Part shown: piece by piece, positions 45,424 through 53,721 of the stretch
Layout: each line of letters starts with the position of its first letter
Position numbering within the stretch: the first letter of the stretch is position 1
Assembly (NCBI GenBank): GCA_938020525.1
Contig: CALIHW010000003.1
Location: forward strand, 38,438-102,437
DNA: 64,000 nucleotides
DNA from: an uncultured Granulosicoccaceae bacterium
Lineage (GTDB): Bacteria; Pseudomonadota; Gammaproteobacteria; Granulosicoccales; Granulosicoccaceae
Reading direction: 5' to 3'
Notes under the pieces: generated by a model
Databases searched by the model: none
What the model was told of the DNA's origin: nothing
What the model saw: the letters and a program-made list of their open reading frames with translations, nothing else
Translations under genes and position numbers: made by a program

Positions 45424-45455
45424 TGACGGAAAGTTCGATAGCGAACTTTCCGTCA
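45424..45455. terminator. Perfect 14-base-pair hairpin after the lipoprotein gene
   Basis: TGACGGAAAGTTCG-ATAG-CGAACTTTCCGTCA. There is no T-run after it on plus; on minus it is followed by GTTCCATCAGTTTTTTTAGC, which includes a T-run. It may serve the convergent gene pair or act through Rho. Confidence 0.6.
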
Positions 45456-45570
45456 CTACACTACAAGCAAGATTAAAGCTACTCCTCTCCTACATCCTGC
45501 GTATTGTGCAGCCACAATACCGACTGCCACTATTGACCTGGTCCTTCCTTAGCGCAATTAGCACCAGCAG

Positions 45571-46626
45571 TTAGCGCCATCGGCCTTGTATGCGTTTTAA
45601 CGCTTCCGCACCAGGATTGAGTTTTTCATACGGTATCTCACTCATCGCACCTGGCGCACTGCCAAGCGTCGTATGCATTTCTTCGCTGCCTTCCTCGACA
45701 TACAGCAAGCCTGTAACAACCGCACCTTCAGCACGATGTTTTTCTATATAGGATATCGCCGCTATTCGATCGGTTGGATCGTAATTTTCATCTATATGAC
45801 GCAACCCCACCCGACTACCGTCGTGCATCATCACCTGTCGGTATTCACCGGGCTTAACCTGCGCGATGATTTCCTCATGCTCACCAACGTAATCTGCATA
45901 CACTGTTTCCAGCATATGCTCACGGGTATGTGCATAACTTTTAGTAGAGCCCTCATGATCATTAAACGTAACGCACGGCGAAATAACATCAATCAACGCA
46001 AAACCAGAATGACTGATTGCACTTTTCAATAGCGGTACCAGGTTGTCTTTGTCACCTGAAAAACTCCTGCCGACAAAAGTACAGCCTAAAGACATGGCCA
46101 GCAATACAGGATCTATCGGCGAATAGGAATTTGCCTCACCCTTCTTGGCTTTGCTGCCTTTATCTGCACTTGCAGAAAATTGACCTTTGGTAAGCCCGTA
46201 GACGCCATTGTTCTCAAGCACATACATCATATTCACATTGCGTCTGATTGCATGTGAAAACTGGCCAAGGCCGATAGACAGAGAATCACCGTCACCTGAA
46301 ACACCGATATACTGTAACTCCCGATTAGCAGCATTAGCGCCGGTAGCAATAGATGGCATACGCCCATGCACTGAGTTAAAACCGTGCGCACCGCCGAGGA
46401 AATAGGTGGGTGTTTTACTCGAGCAACCAATCCCCGATACTTTAGCTACTCGATGCGGCTCAATAGATAGCTCGAAATAAGCCTGCATAATTGCAGACGA
46501 CACCGAATCGTGTCCGCAGCCGGCACATAGCGTCGACATACTGCCTTCATAGTCACGCAATGTTAAACCGATACTATTGCGCGGTAAGCCTGGGTGGGTA
46601 ATTTTCGGTTTGGCAATAAAACTCAT
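45571..46626 (-). CDS. korB: 2-oxoacid:ferredoxin oxidoreductase, beta (thiamine diphosphate) subunit
   Basis: 351 residues. STLCAGCGHDSVSSAIMQ near the start provides a cluster or TPP-edge Cys pair. The thiamine-diphosphate motif is SGDGDSLSIGLGQFSHAIRR, ending with NNGVYGLTKGQFS. DVISPCVTFNDHEGSTKSY carries the substrate-side conserved residues of the KorB/PorB branch. Together with KorA it converts a 2-oxoacid such as 2-oxoglutarate and CoA to acyl-CoA, reducing ferredoxin. It starts 5 bases after korA. Confidence 0.93.
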   Translation of the reverse strand: MSFIAKPKITHPGLPRNSIGLTLRDYEGSMSTLCAGCGHDSVSSAIMQAYFELSIEPHRVAKVSGIGCSSKTPTYFLGGAHGFNSVHGRMPSIATGANAANRELQYIGVSGDGDSLSIGLGQFSHAIRRNVNMMYVLENNGVYGLTKGQFSASADKGSKAKKGEANSYSPIDPVLLAMSLGCTFVGRSFSGDKDNLVPLLKSAISHSGFALIDVISPCVTFNDHEGSTKSYAHTREHMLETVYADYVGEHEEIIAQVKPGEYRQVMMHDGSRVGLRHIDENYDPTDRIAAISYIEKHRAEGAVVTGLLYVEEGSEEMHTTLGSAPGAMSEIPYEKLNPGAEALKRIQGRWR

Positions 46627-46631
46627 TTCGT

Positions 46632-48473
46632 TTATCCGGCTGTTGCCGCCCCTTGTAACTGCAACTCCGCTTTGATTGCTTCAACGATAAAATCACTGCC
46701 AACAGGCATTCCATCGTAGGACAACAATGGCACAAGCTGCGCTGGATTAATATCGAACTCATTGACTAATAATTGTCTCAGCTGCGCATCACGATTCTGT
46801 TCGACCACAAAAACTCGATCATATTTTTCGATAAACTCCGAAACAGATTGATGAAAAGGAAACCCTTTAACCCGCATATAATCGAACGAGATTTTCTCAC
46901 CTGCCAATCGATCACGAGCTTCGACAATAGCTCCGTGACAGCTACCAATAGACAATACAGCCCAGCCTTTTTCGGCACCAACATCCACACCGGGCTCAAA
47001 AACTGGACGAGGCACCAGGGTTGCCGCAGTATCAGATTTGCGGCGCAACCTATCGAGCACATCTTTGTACTCATCAGATTTTTCTGTGTAGCCGCCATAG
47101 CGATTGTGACCGGAGCCACGTACAAAGTACGCGCCTTTTGCATCAACCCCGGGCAATGTACGCCAGGGAATTGCATCGCCATCAACATCGAGATAGCGGT
47201 AAAACTTCTCCATATCTTTGAGCGTATCTGCGTCATAGACTTTACCGCGATCAGGCTGATAGCTTTCATCCCACTGAATTTCAGGAATCATCCAGTCGTT
47301 CATACCGATATCAAGATCAGACAGTACAATAACCGGCGCCTGCAATCTTTCTGCAAGATCAAAAGCATTGAGTGCCATCTCAAAGCACTCTGTCGGATCA
47401 GATGGAAACAACAATACATGCCGTGTGTCACCATGCGATGCATATGCCGCAGATGTGATATCACACTGCTGTGTTCGTGTCGGCATGCCTGTAGAGGGTC
47501 CAACACGCTGCACATCAAAAATCACTGCAGGGATCTCAGCATAATAAGCCAGCCCTAAAAACTCACTCATTAAAGAGATACCCGGGCCGCTTGTCGAGGT
47601 AAATGCACGCGCGCCATTCCAGTTTGCACCGAGCACCATGCCGATAGCAGCCAGCTCGTCTTCTGCCTGAATAACACAATAGTTATTTATCTTGTTTCCG
47701 CTTTTGTCTTCTTCAACACGCAGTTGCTTGCAGAATATACTGTATGAATCAATCAATGATGTCGAAGGCGTTATCGGGTACCAGCTAACCACGGTAGCTC
47801 CCGCATACACCGAACCAAGGCCGGCTGTGGTATTACCATCAACCATCACATAGCCATCGGTTTTATCCATTCTTTGCAAACGCATATCGAGCGGACAGCT
47901 GAAATTCTGAATCGCGTAGTCGTAGCCCATGCGGATCGCCTGCATATTGGCATCCATTAAATGAGGCTTGGCTGAAAAAGTCTCATTGAGAAGGTTTTCC
48001 ACAACATCCATCTCGATATCAAGCAATGCGACCAGTGCTCCAACATACGCCACGTTTTTCATCAGCACTTTTGCTCGAGCCGATTCGAAAGCCTCGTTAC
48101 ACATACCAGACAGTGGAATACCAAGCACGGTGACATCACCGCGTTCCTGCAGGTCTTTGCGGGGCCAGGTTGAGTCATAGAGCAGCACTCCACCAGGCCT
48201 CAATTCGGCAAGGTCTGCGCTATAAGTTTCAGCATTCATCGCCACCATGAGATCGGTGGTACCCGTACGACAGGTATATCCGTCTTTGGTTACACGGATC
48301 TCGTACCAGGTGGGCAGACCCTGAATATTGGATGGAAAGAAATTCTTGCCAACAACCGGTATGCCCATCCGGAAAATTGATTTCATTAACAGGCCGTTTG
48401 AACTGGCCGATCCTGTTCCATTAACGTTTGCCAGTTTGATGACAAAGTCGTTTACCCGGGTCTTAGCTGACAT
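46632..48473 (-). CDS. korA: 2-oxoacid:ferredoxin oxidoreductase, fused gamma-alpha subunit
   Basis: 613 residues from ATG 48473; a TTG 18 bases upstream would lengthen it. Residues 1-190 are the gamma domain (GMGIPVVGKNFFPSNIQGLP, DLMVAMNAET). From about 200 the alpha (pyrimidine-binding) domain has GYVMVDGNTTAGLGSVYAGA, VSWYPITPSTSLIDSY, ARAFTSTSGPGISLMSEFLG and PSTGMPTRTQQ. There are no ferredoxin clusters in this chain. It overlaps the preceding flavoprotein gene by 11 bases. The 2-oxoglutarate preference is inferred from the KorAB type. Confidence 0.92.
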   Translation of the reverse strand: MSAKTRVNDFVIKLANVNGTGSASSNGLLMKSIFRMGIPVVGKNFFPSNIQGLPTWYEIRVTKDGYTCRTGTTDLMVAMNAETYSADLAELRPGGVLLYDSTWPRKDLQERGDVTVLGIPLSGMCNEAFESARAKVLMKNVAYVGALVALLDIEMDVVENLLNETFSAKPHLMDANMQAIRMGYDYAIQNFSCPLDMRLQRMDKTDGYVMVDGNTTAGLGSVYAGATVVSWYPITPSTSLIDSYSIFCKQLRVEEDKSGNKINNYCVIQAEDELAAIGMVLGANWNGARAFTSTSGPGISLMSEFLGLAYYAEIPAVIFDVQRVGPSTGMPTRTQQCDITSAAYASHGDTRHVLLFPSDPTECFEMALNAFDLAERLQAPVIVLSDLDIGMNDWMIPEIQWDESYQPDRGKVYDADTLKDMEKFYRYLDVDGDAIPWRTLPGVDAKGAYFVRGSGHNRYGGYTEKSDEYKDVLDRLRRKSDTAATLVPRPVFEPGVDVGAEKGWAVLSIGSCHGAIVEARDRLAGEKISFDYMRVKGFPFHQSVSEFIEKYDRVFVVEQNRDAQLRQLLVNEFDINPAQLVPLLSYDGMPVGSDFIVEAIKAELQLQGAATAG

Positions 48474-50259
48474 TGATGTTTTTTTCTTCAACTGTTTTAT
48501 TTGCGTATGGAATCTTCAATTGGGACTTACGCATATCCCATGCTCCGGTCGGGCATCGTTCTGCACAAAGCCCACAGTGGATGCAAAGATTTTCATCTTT
48601 TACCATCACTTTGCCTGTCTGAGGCAGCGCGTCAGAGACATAGAGAACCTGATCTTTATTGTCAGCGGGTGCACGTAAGCGCTGTCTCAGATCATCTTCG
48701 TCGCCATCTTCTGTAATCGTCAGACAATAAACAGGACAAACATCCATACAGGCATCACATTCAATGCAAAGCTTTTCGCTAAATACAGTTTGCACATCGC
48801 AATTCAGGCAGCGCTCGACCTCCAGTGCCGTCTGCTCCGGATCAAAACCAAGCTCGACTTCAATGCGAATATTTTTAAATCGTTCAGTTAATTCAACATG
48901 GCGCATCTGGCGTCTTTCAGAGTCTTCGAAGTCATTCGAATAACTCCACTCATGGATTCCCATCTTTGTTGAAAGTAGATTCATACCGCGCGCAGGACGA
49001 TCCGAAATATCCTCCCCGTTGCAGTACTTATGAATCGATATTGCTGCGCGGTGCCCATGCTCTACCGCCCATATAATATTTTTTGGGCCAAACGCGGAAT
49101 CACCACCAAAAAACACACCCGGCAACTCTACACCGTGCGTTACATCATCAACGTCCGGTGCATCCCATTTATTAAATGAAAGCCCGACATCGCGCTCAAT
49201 CCACGGGAATGCATTGTCCTGCCCGATAGCAAGAATGACATCGTCACACGGCAGAAATATCTCTTCTACAACCTCAGCAGATGAAAGCTCGCCATTATCA
49301 TCTATTTCATAATGCATCTTGTCGAAGGTCATACCCTTGAGTACACCATCCTCCACAACGAAGGATTTTGGTGAATGATTCACCAGAATATTCACATCCT
49401 CTTCTTCAGCGTCTTCAAGTTCCCATGCACTGGCCTTAAACCAACCACGCGGCTTGCGTGCTACCACCGAGACATTCTTGCCGCCAAGCCTTAGTGCTGA
49501 TCGGCAACAGTCCATTGCGGTGTTGCCAACACCGATAATCAATACATTTTCACCAATGCTATCTCTGTGCTCAAACGCCACTGATTCAAGCCAGTCAATA
49601 CCGATATGAATACGATCAGAGTCATTACGACCGGGCAAATCCAGATCTTTACCACGCGGTGCACCGGTACCGACAAAAATCGAATCAAATCCTTCATCCA
49701 ATAGTTGCTTCATACTATCTATGCGCGTGTTGAGCCTGAGATCAACACCGCGCTCGACAATAAGATCTATTTCATCGTCAAGCACTTCAGCGGGCAGACG
49801 GAACGACGGAATGTTGGTCCGCATCAATCCACCTGGTTTATCGTGCTGCTCAAAAATCGTGATGTCGTAACCGAGCGGCAGAAGATCATTGGCAACGGTC
49901 AGCGACGCACAGCCGGCACCCACGCAAGCGATCCGTTTACCATTTGATTTACCTTTTGGAGGCAGCCTGTCTCTAATGTCGTCAGACAGATCAGCCGCAA
50001 CACGCTTCAGTCGGCAAATAGCAACCGGCGCTTCGTCCAGCCGGCCTCGCCGGCATGCCGGCTCGCACGGTCTGTCGCACACCCGTCCGAGCACTCCAGG
50101 GAAAACATTCGATTTTCGATTCTCAAGATAGGCCTCGGTAAAATCACCCTGCGCAATCTGCCGAATGTAGCGAGGGACATCCGTATGAGCCGGGCAACCC
50201 CACTGACAATCGACTACCCGATGAAAATGATCAGGATCAGAAGAATTACTGGATTTCAT
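48463..50259 (-). CDS. GltD-like FAD/NAD(P) oxidoreductase with two C-terminal [4Fe-4S] clusters
   Basis: 598 residues. It opens with a GltD-type Fe-S helical domain (VDCQWGCPAHTDVPRYIRQI, GRVCDRPCEPACRRGRLDE). FAD binding is CVGAGCASLTVANDLLPLGY and NAD(P) binding is VLIIGVGNTAMDCCRSALRL. A third part holds LGFDPEQTALEVERCLNCDV, then two ferredoxin motifs CIECDACMDVCPVYC and CIHCGLCAERCPTGA. It is first in the operon with korA and korB, so it probably moves electrons between NAD(P)H and the KorAB ferredoxin pool or acts as the ferredoxin itself. In glutamate synthase the partner would be GltB, which is absent. Confidence 0.9.
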   Translation of the reverse strand: MKSSNSSDPDHFHRVVDCQWGCPAHTDVPRYIRQIAQGDFTEAYLENRKSNVFPGVLGRVCDRPCEPACRRGRLDEAPVAICRLKRVAADLSDDIRDRLPPKGKSNGKRIACVGAGCASLTVANDLLPLGYDITIFEQHDKPGGLMRTNIPSFRLPAEVLDDEIDLIVERGVDLRLNTRIDSMKQLLDEGFDSIFVGTGAPRGKDLDLPGRNDSDRIHIGIDWLESVAFEHRDSIGENVLIIGVGNTAMDCCRSALRLGGKNVSVVARKPRGWFKASAWELEDAEEEDVNILVNHSPKSFVVEDGVLKGMTFDKMHYEIDDNGELSSAEVVEEIFLPCDDVILAIGQDNAFPWIERDVGLSFNKWDAPDVDDVTHGVELPGVFFGGDSAFGPKNIIWAVEHGHRAAISIHKYCNGEDISDRPARGMNLLSTKMGIHEWSYSNDFEDSERRQMRHVELTERFKNIRIEVELGFDPEQTALEVERCLNCDVQTVFSEKLCIECDACMDVCPVYCLTITEDGDEDDLRQRLRAPADNKDQVLYVSDALPQTGKVMVKDENLCIHCGLCAERCPTGAWDMRKSQLKIPYANKTVEEKNINVS

Positions 50260-50696
50260 TAGTCTGTTGTCACTTTTTTGGCTTCCTCACACTCACATGG
50301 CCTGAGCACGCCGTCTGAATCTGTTTTCGATGGCTCAGGTGAAAACTATATGTGTCGCGATCGGCAATGTAAACAGCAATCCAGCACCCGACGACTACTG
50401 ACACTGCGGATCAATACAACCACCGTCACATCTGTTTAAGATGATTTCTGTATCGAATCACTAAACTGATGTGGCCGTATGTAAAAAAATTGTCTAATCC
50501 AGCCGGTAAACGACACACCAGATGCAACCCGGTATAAACTATGCCGGTGTAAATGAGCTGAGTAATGGCTTTTTAAAAAGCATCACGCAACAGACGCGTA
50601 AAATAAATTCAGCATTTATTCGGTATCAAATGGCTGCGCCAGTTATTTCTGGCTAAGTCAAAATTAATCCCTGGAAGAATCACACGAGCCAGATTT
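50260..50696. other. Intergenic region between divergent operons
   Basis: 437 bases with the promoters of the kor operon (minus) and the SGNH lipoprotein (plus). It is A/T-rich toward the right. No ORF, RNA gene or repeat was recognised. Confidence 0.55.
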
Positions 50697-51503
50697 ATGA
50701 CTATCGGCAGTTTACTTAACGGCAATTTAGTGAGAGCCACCCTGCCAGTTCTCACAGCACTATACCTCGCAGCTTGCTCATCTGAACCGAGAATCGATCA
50801 GTTAATTGCTATGGAAGCAAGTCGTATAACGGCGGCAGATGCTGCAAACGGCTGCACTTCGAGCGAAACTACCAAGCCCACGGTCAGTTTACTACTGGTT
50901 GGAAACAGCTTGATGAATGACGTTCAATCAATGCTCGAACAACTGCTCACTTGTGGTGGATACTCATCAGATATCGCAACCTCGAACCCGGGAGGTTATC
51001 GACTAGAACAGCACCTGACCAATGAAAAAACTAACAACTTGATTGCAGAGGGATACCAACTAACTCTAATCCAGGCCCACAGCAATGGAATTAAAAACCA
51101 TAGAAAGCCTTATAGAGTATTGAACGAGCTGAAAAATAAAATAGAAGCCGCCGGCAGTACGATGGGGTTTTATCAGACCTGGGCTTTTCAGAACCGCGAT
51201 ATTCGCATAACTGAGAATATACTTTCTCGATACGAATTCATCGCTAACGAACTTGGCGCTCCGATAATTCATATTGGCAGAGCGTGGGATTACTTTCATA
51301 TAAGCAACAAGGAGTCCCCGCCTTTCGAACTATTTAAAGACTACGCCCACGCCACCGTCCAGGGAAAATCGCTGATAGCCTATACGCTATATGCCTACAT
51401 AACCAATGAATCGCCAATTAACCTGTCCAGCTTATCGCTCAGTGAACAGGAGGCAAATCAGCTGCAAACGATTGCCTGGGCTACCTATAAAGCAATCAGG
51501 TAA
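50697..51503 (+). CDS. SGNH-like lipoprotein (DUF4886-type)
   Basis: 268 residues. The N-terminus has a lipobox (LTALYLAAC, Cys27). VSLLLVGNSLMNDVQSMLEQ supplies the nucleophile block in GNS form, NPGGYRLEQHL resembles the Gly block, IQAHSNGIKNH contains the Asn-like block, and the C-terminal DYAHATVQGKSLIAYTLY supplies the Asp-x-x-His pair. This fits the SGNH/DUF4886 hydrolase fold. The product would sit in the periplasm or on the surface by its lipid anchor, acting on an ester such as a glycan O-acetyl group. It converges with the acyltransferase gene 23 bases away. Confidence 0.7.
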   Translation: MTIGSLLNGNLVRATLPVLTALYLAACSSEPRIDQLIAMEASRITAADAANGCTSSETTKPTVSLLLVGNSLMNDVQSMLEQLLTCGGYSSDIATSNPGGYRLEQHLTNEKTNNLIAEGYQLTLIQAHSNGIKNHRKPYRVLNELKNKIEAAGSTMGFYQTWAFQNRDIRITENILSRYEFIANELGAPIIHIGRAWDYFHISNKESPPFELFKDYAHATVQGKSLIAYTLYAYITNESPINLSSLSLSEQEANQLQTIAWATYKAIR

Positions 51504-51526
51504 CAACTCACGCGCGACCTATAGAT

Positions 51527-52624
51527 CTACTTCCCATTGTAAAGAAAGCTCAGAATCTTACTCTTTGAAACTATCATCGTATGAATCAACAGGGTTACCA
51601 CAGTAACCAAAACAATCATAATAAATAAAGCCGGAAAAGCCGACACTTCCAATTTAATCAGAAGCACTGCCAACATAATCACAAATAAATGATGAAAAAG
51701 ATAAATGGTATAAGATGAATCTGAAATCAGGCGCATAAACGCAGATTGCTTGTTCAACAGTTTATAGAACAAGAAAAAGCAAATCGAGACGGCGGCCCAT
51801 TCAGTTAATTTTCCAAAATAGATCATACCGACTTCCGCCAGACTCCCGCCAGTAGTCGGATCAATCATCCTGAATAAGAGGGCGGAAGCTACTAAAAGCA
51901 CAAGACTGTATATCGGGTTTATAGTACTGAACTTTCTAAGATTTTCTTTATCTGTAGCCAGCAATACACCAAAGAAAAAGAAAGGTATATAAATCATGAC
52001 AATGTAGTTGGCATAAATTCCGTAGAAGTTAAAGTACATCAAACCCAACTTAGCCAACACTGCTGTCATAACCACAGAAATAAATGGCAGAATAATCAGC
52101 ACCACCGCCATAGGCACCTTATCAAATGCCTTTGAAATTAATTGAATCAGCGGCTTCATTACTGGTGCGAGCACAATGGCAAGCAACGACGCTAGTAAAA
52201 AATAATAGACAAGGTTAATCAAAAACCACAAATGCCCCATGTAGCTGGCATTGGTGATGTACTCTTTAAGTGGTGGTCGCAAGCCAACCTTATCCAGAAA
52301 AAGTGATTGCAGCAGGTTTAACGTCAACGCAGTAACCACAAGCGGGACAATAATTCTCACCAGTCGAACACTTAAGAATTTTTTTACCTTGTATTTTCGC
52401 ATTAACAGGAAACAAAAATACCCGGAAACAACGAAGAACGCTGGCATTCTAAAAGTGGAAATAACTTCTACCAGGTACCCCATGAACGGTTCTGGCTTAT
52501 TACTGGTGACAACCCAGCTTTGTCTCGGATTAAACACCTCAGCAGAGTGCAGAACCACACCAAGCACCATTAGGGTAGCCCGCATGGAGTCCATGAAATG
52601 GAGTCTATCTACAGCGTCACGCAT
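51527..52624 (-). CDS. Acyltransferase-3 family membrane protein
   Basis: 365 residues with about ten membrane segments. The N-terminal signature LHFMDSMRATLMVLGVVLHS contains the conserved catalytic His, and RMPAFFVVSGYFCFLLMRKYKVKKF is the second conserved block (FRMPxFFxxSGY). SSYTIYLFHHLFVIML is the late His-containing segment. Family members transfer acetyl or other acyl groups to sugars at the inner membrane (OatA, OafA, MdoC relatives). It follows an SGNH gene with a 16-base overlap, and an SGNH lipoprotein lies opposite. Confidence 0.93.
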   Translation of the reverse strand: MRDAVDRLHFMDSMRATLMVLGVVLHSAEVFNPRQSWVVTSNKPEPFMGYLVEVISTFRMPAFFVVSGYFCFLLMRKYKVKKFLSVRLVRIIVPLVVTALTLNLLQSLFLDKVGLRPPLKEYITNASYMGHLWFLINLVYYFLLASLLAIVLAPVMKPLIQLISKAFDKVPMAVVLIILPFISVVMTAVLAKLGLMYFNFYGIYANYIVMIYIPFFFFGVLLATDKENLRKFSTINPIYSLVLLVASALLFRMIDPTTGGSLAEVGMIYFGKLTEWAAVSICFFLFYKLLNKQSAFMRLISDSSYTIYLFHHLFVIMLAVLLIKLEVSAFPALFIMIVLVTVVTLLIHTMIVSKSKILSFLYNGK

Positions 52625-53265
52625 ACTTCATTAAATCCTGAGGTAAACAAATTGTAGCCCTGCCCGGTAAGATGTATTCCGTCATCAAGAAAACCGATTT
52701 CAACAAATTCCTTCTCAGGCAGTGGGGTTGGATGGAAGGTTATTCCCTGCAGTTCGCGCACGTAAGTTTGCATCATGGCATTGACTGCCTTGAAGCTCTC
52801 CCAGTGCGCTCGCCTGCTTGGCGATGGTTTGATTGCAAGAATATGAATTTCACTGAACGGGAATTTCTCGACCAACTGTTGGATAAGTGCTCTAAATTGA
52901 TCAAATACTTCACTACGATGCATTCCACTACTTAAATCGTTTTCACCAGCGTAAACCAGTACGACGGATGGTTCGACGACCAGCTGACTGAATTTAACGT
53001 AGCGATTCAGGGAAGATATTTTAGAACTTCCGATACCTCTGTTCAGCCATGGCCCGCAATTAAAAACATCCTGCGTTTCGAGCCTTTTTATCGTCGAACT
53101 ACCAAGCATCAGGTTTCTACTGCCATATTCAGAGGTTGCATCTTCGATAAGGTAATGCATGGTGGTCGAGAGCACTTCATCGTGCCTGACCACTTGAAGC
53201 GCTAACATAGCGATTACAAAGCCGAACAACAAAAAAATTGCCAAAATAAGATTGTGCTTCGGCAT
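52609..53265 (-). CDS. SGNH/GDSL-family protein with N-terminal membrane segment
   Basis: 218 residues from ATG 53265; a TTG at 53289 gives eight further residues. A hydrophobic N-terminus (LILAIFLLFGFVIAMLALQV) anchors the protein in the membrane. The soluble part has LMLGSSTIKRLE (the GDS block appears as GSS), VVLVYAGENDLSSG (GxND block) and DDGIHLTGQGYNL (Asp-x-x-His). All three catalytic elements are there. It overlaps the acyltransferase gene by 16 bases, so the two are likely functionally coupled in acylating and trimming a polysaccharide. Confidence 0.88.
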   Translation of the reverse strand: MPKHNLILAIFLLFGFVIAMLALQVVRHDEVLSTTMHYLIEDATSEYGSRNLMLGSSTIKRLETQDVFNCGPWLNRGIGSSKISSLNRYVKFSQLVVEPSVVLVYAGENDLSSGMHRSEVFDQFRALIQQLVEKFPFSEIHILAIKPSPSRRAHWESFKAVNAMMQTYVRELQGITFHPTPLPEKEFVEIGFLDDGIHLTGQGYNLFTSGFNEVCVTL

Positions 53266-53721
53266 AACCGTGATGAAAAACAGGAGCAAACAGGTGAATT
53301 ATATCCCCCGTCTCCACCAGATCATATGGCTGGTGCTTGATGCCTGACGCAGGGTGCCACTCGGTAGTGTAAAACAATCAATTGACCATTATTGCAAAAG
53401 ACTGCGACTTTTGTCCGATACCTTGGGTCTATACGGAGAGAAAAATGTAGAGAGGTGACACAGTCGAGACTGCCATCAATTTTAACCTGAATAATGATAG
53501 TGATTGACCTGTACAGGGATCAATATGAACACCAACGCTGTTCAGGGTTAAAACACGCATTCCAGCTACCCGTGCCAGGAACACTACTGGCACTACGAGA
53601 TCGATAAAGCTGCAACTGCAATCCAATCTACGCTGCACCCTCCTCAGCCGCTAAATAGAACGCGTGAGGTTGAGTACCGGACTCTAGCTACTTTTCTCGT
53701 CTGCTTTTCTCGCCGCTGTTG
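53266..53721. other. Intergenic region downstream of hrpA
   Basis: About 450 bases between the hrpA stop and the SGNH gene. A 69-residue minus frame at 53429-53638 has no family character or ribosome site and I do not call it. No repeat or RNA recognised. Confidence 0.55.

Noticed and set aside
53429..53638. 69-residue minus frame downstream of hrpA
   Set aside because: Hydrophobic by chance, no start signal, no neighbour relation.
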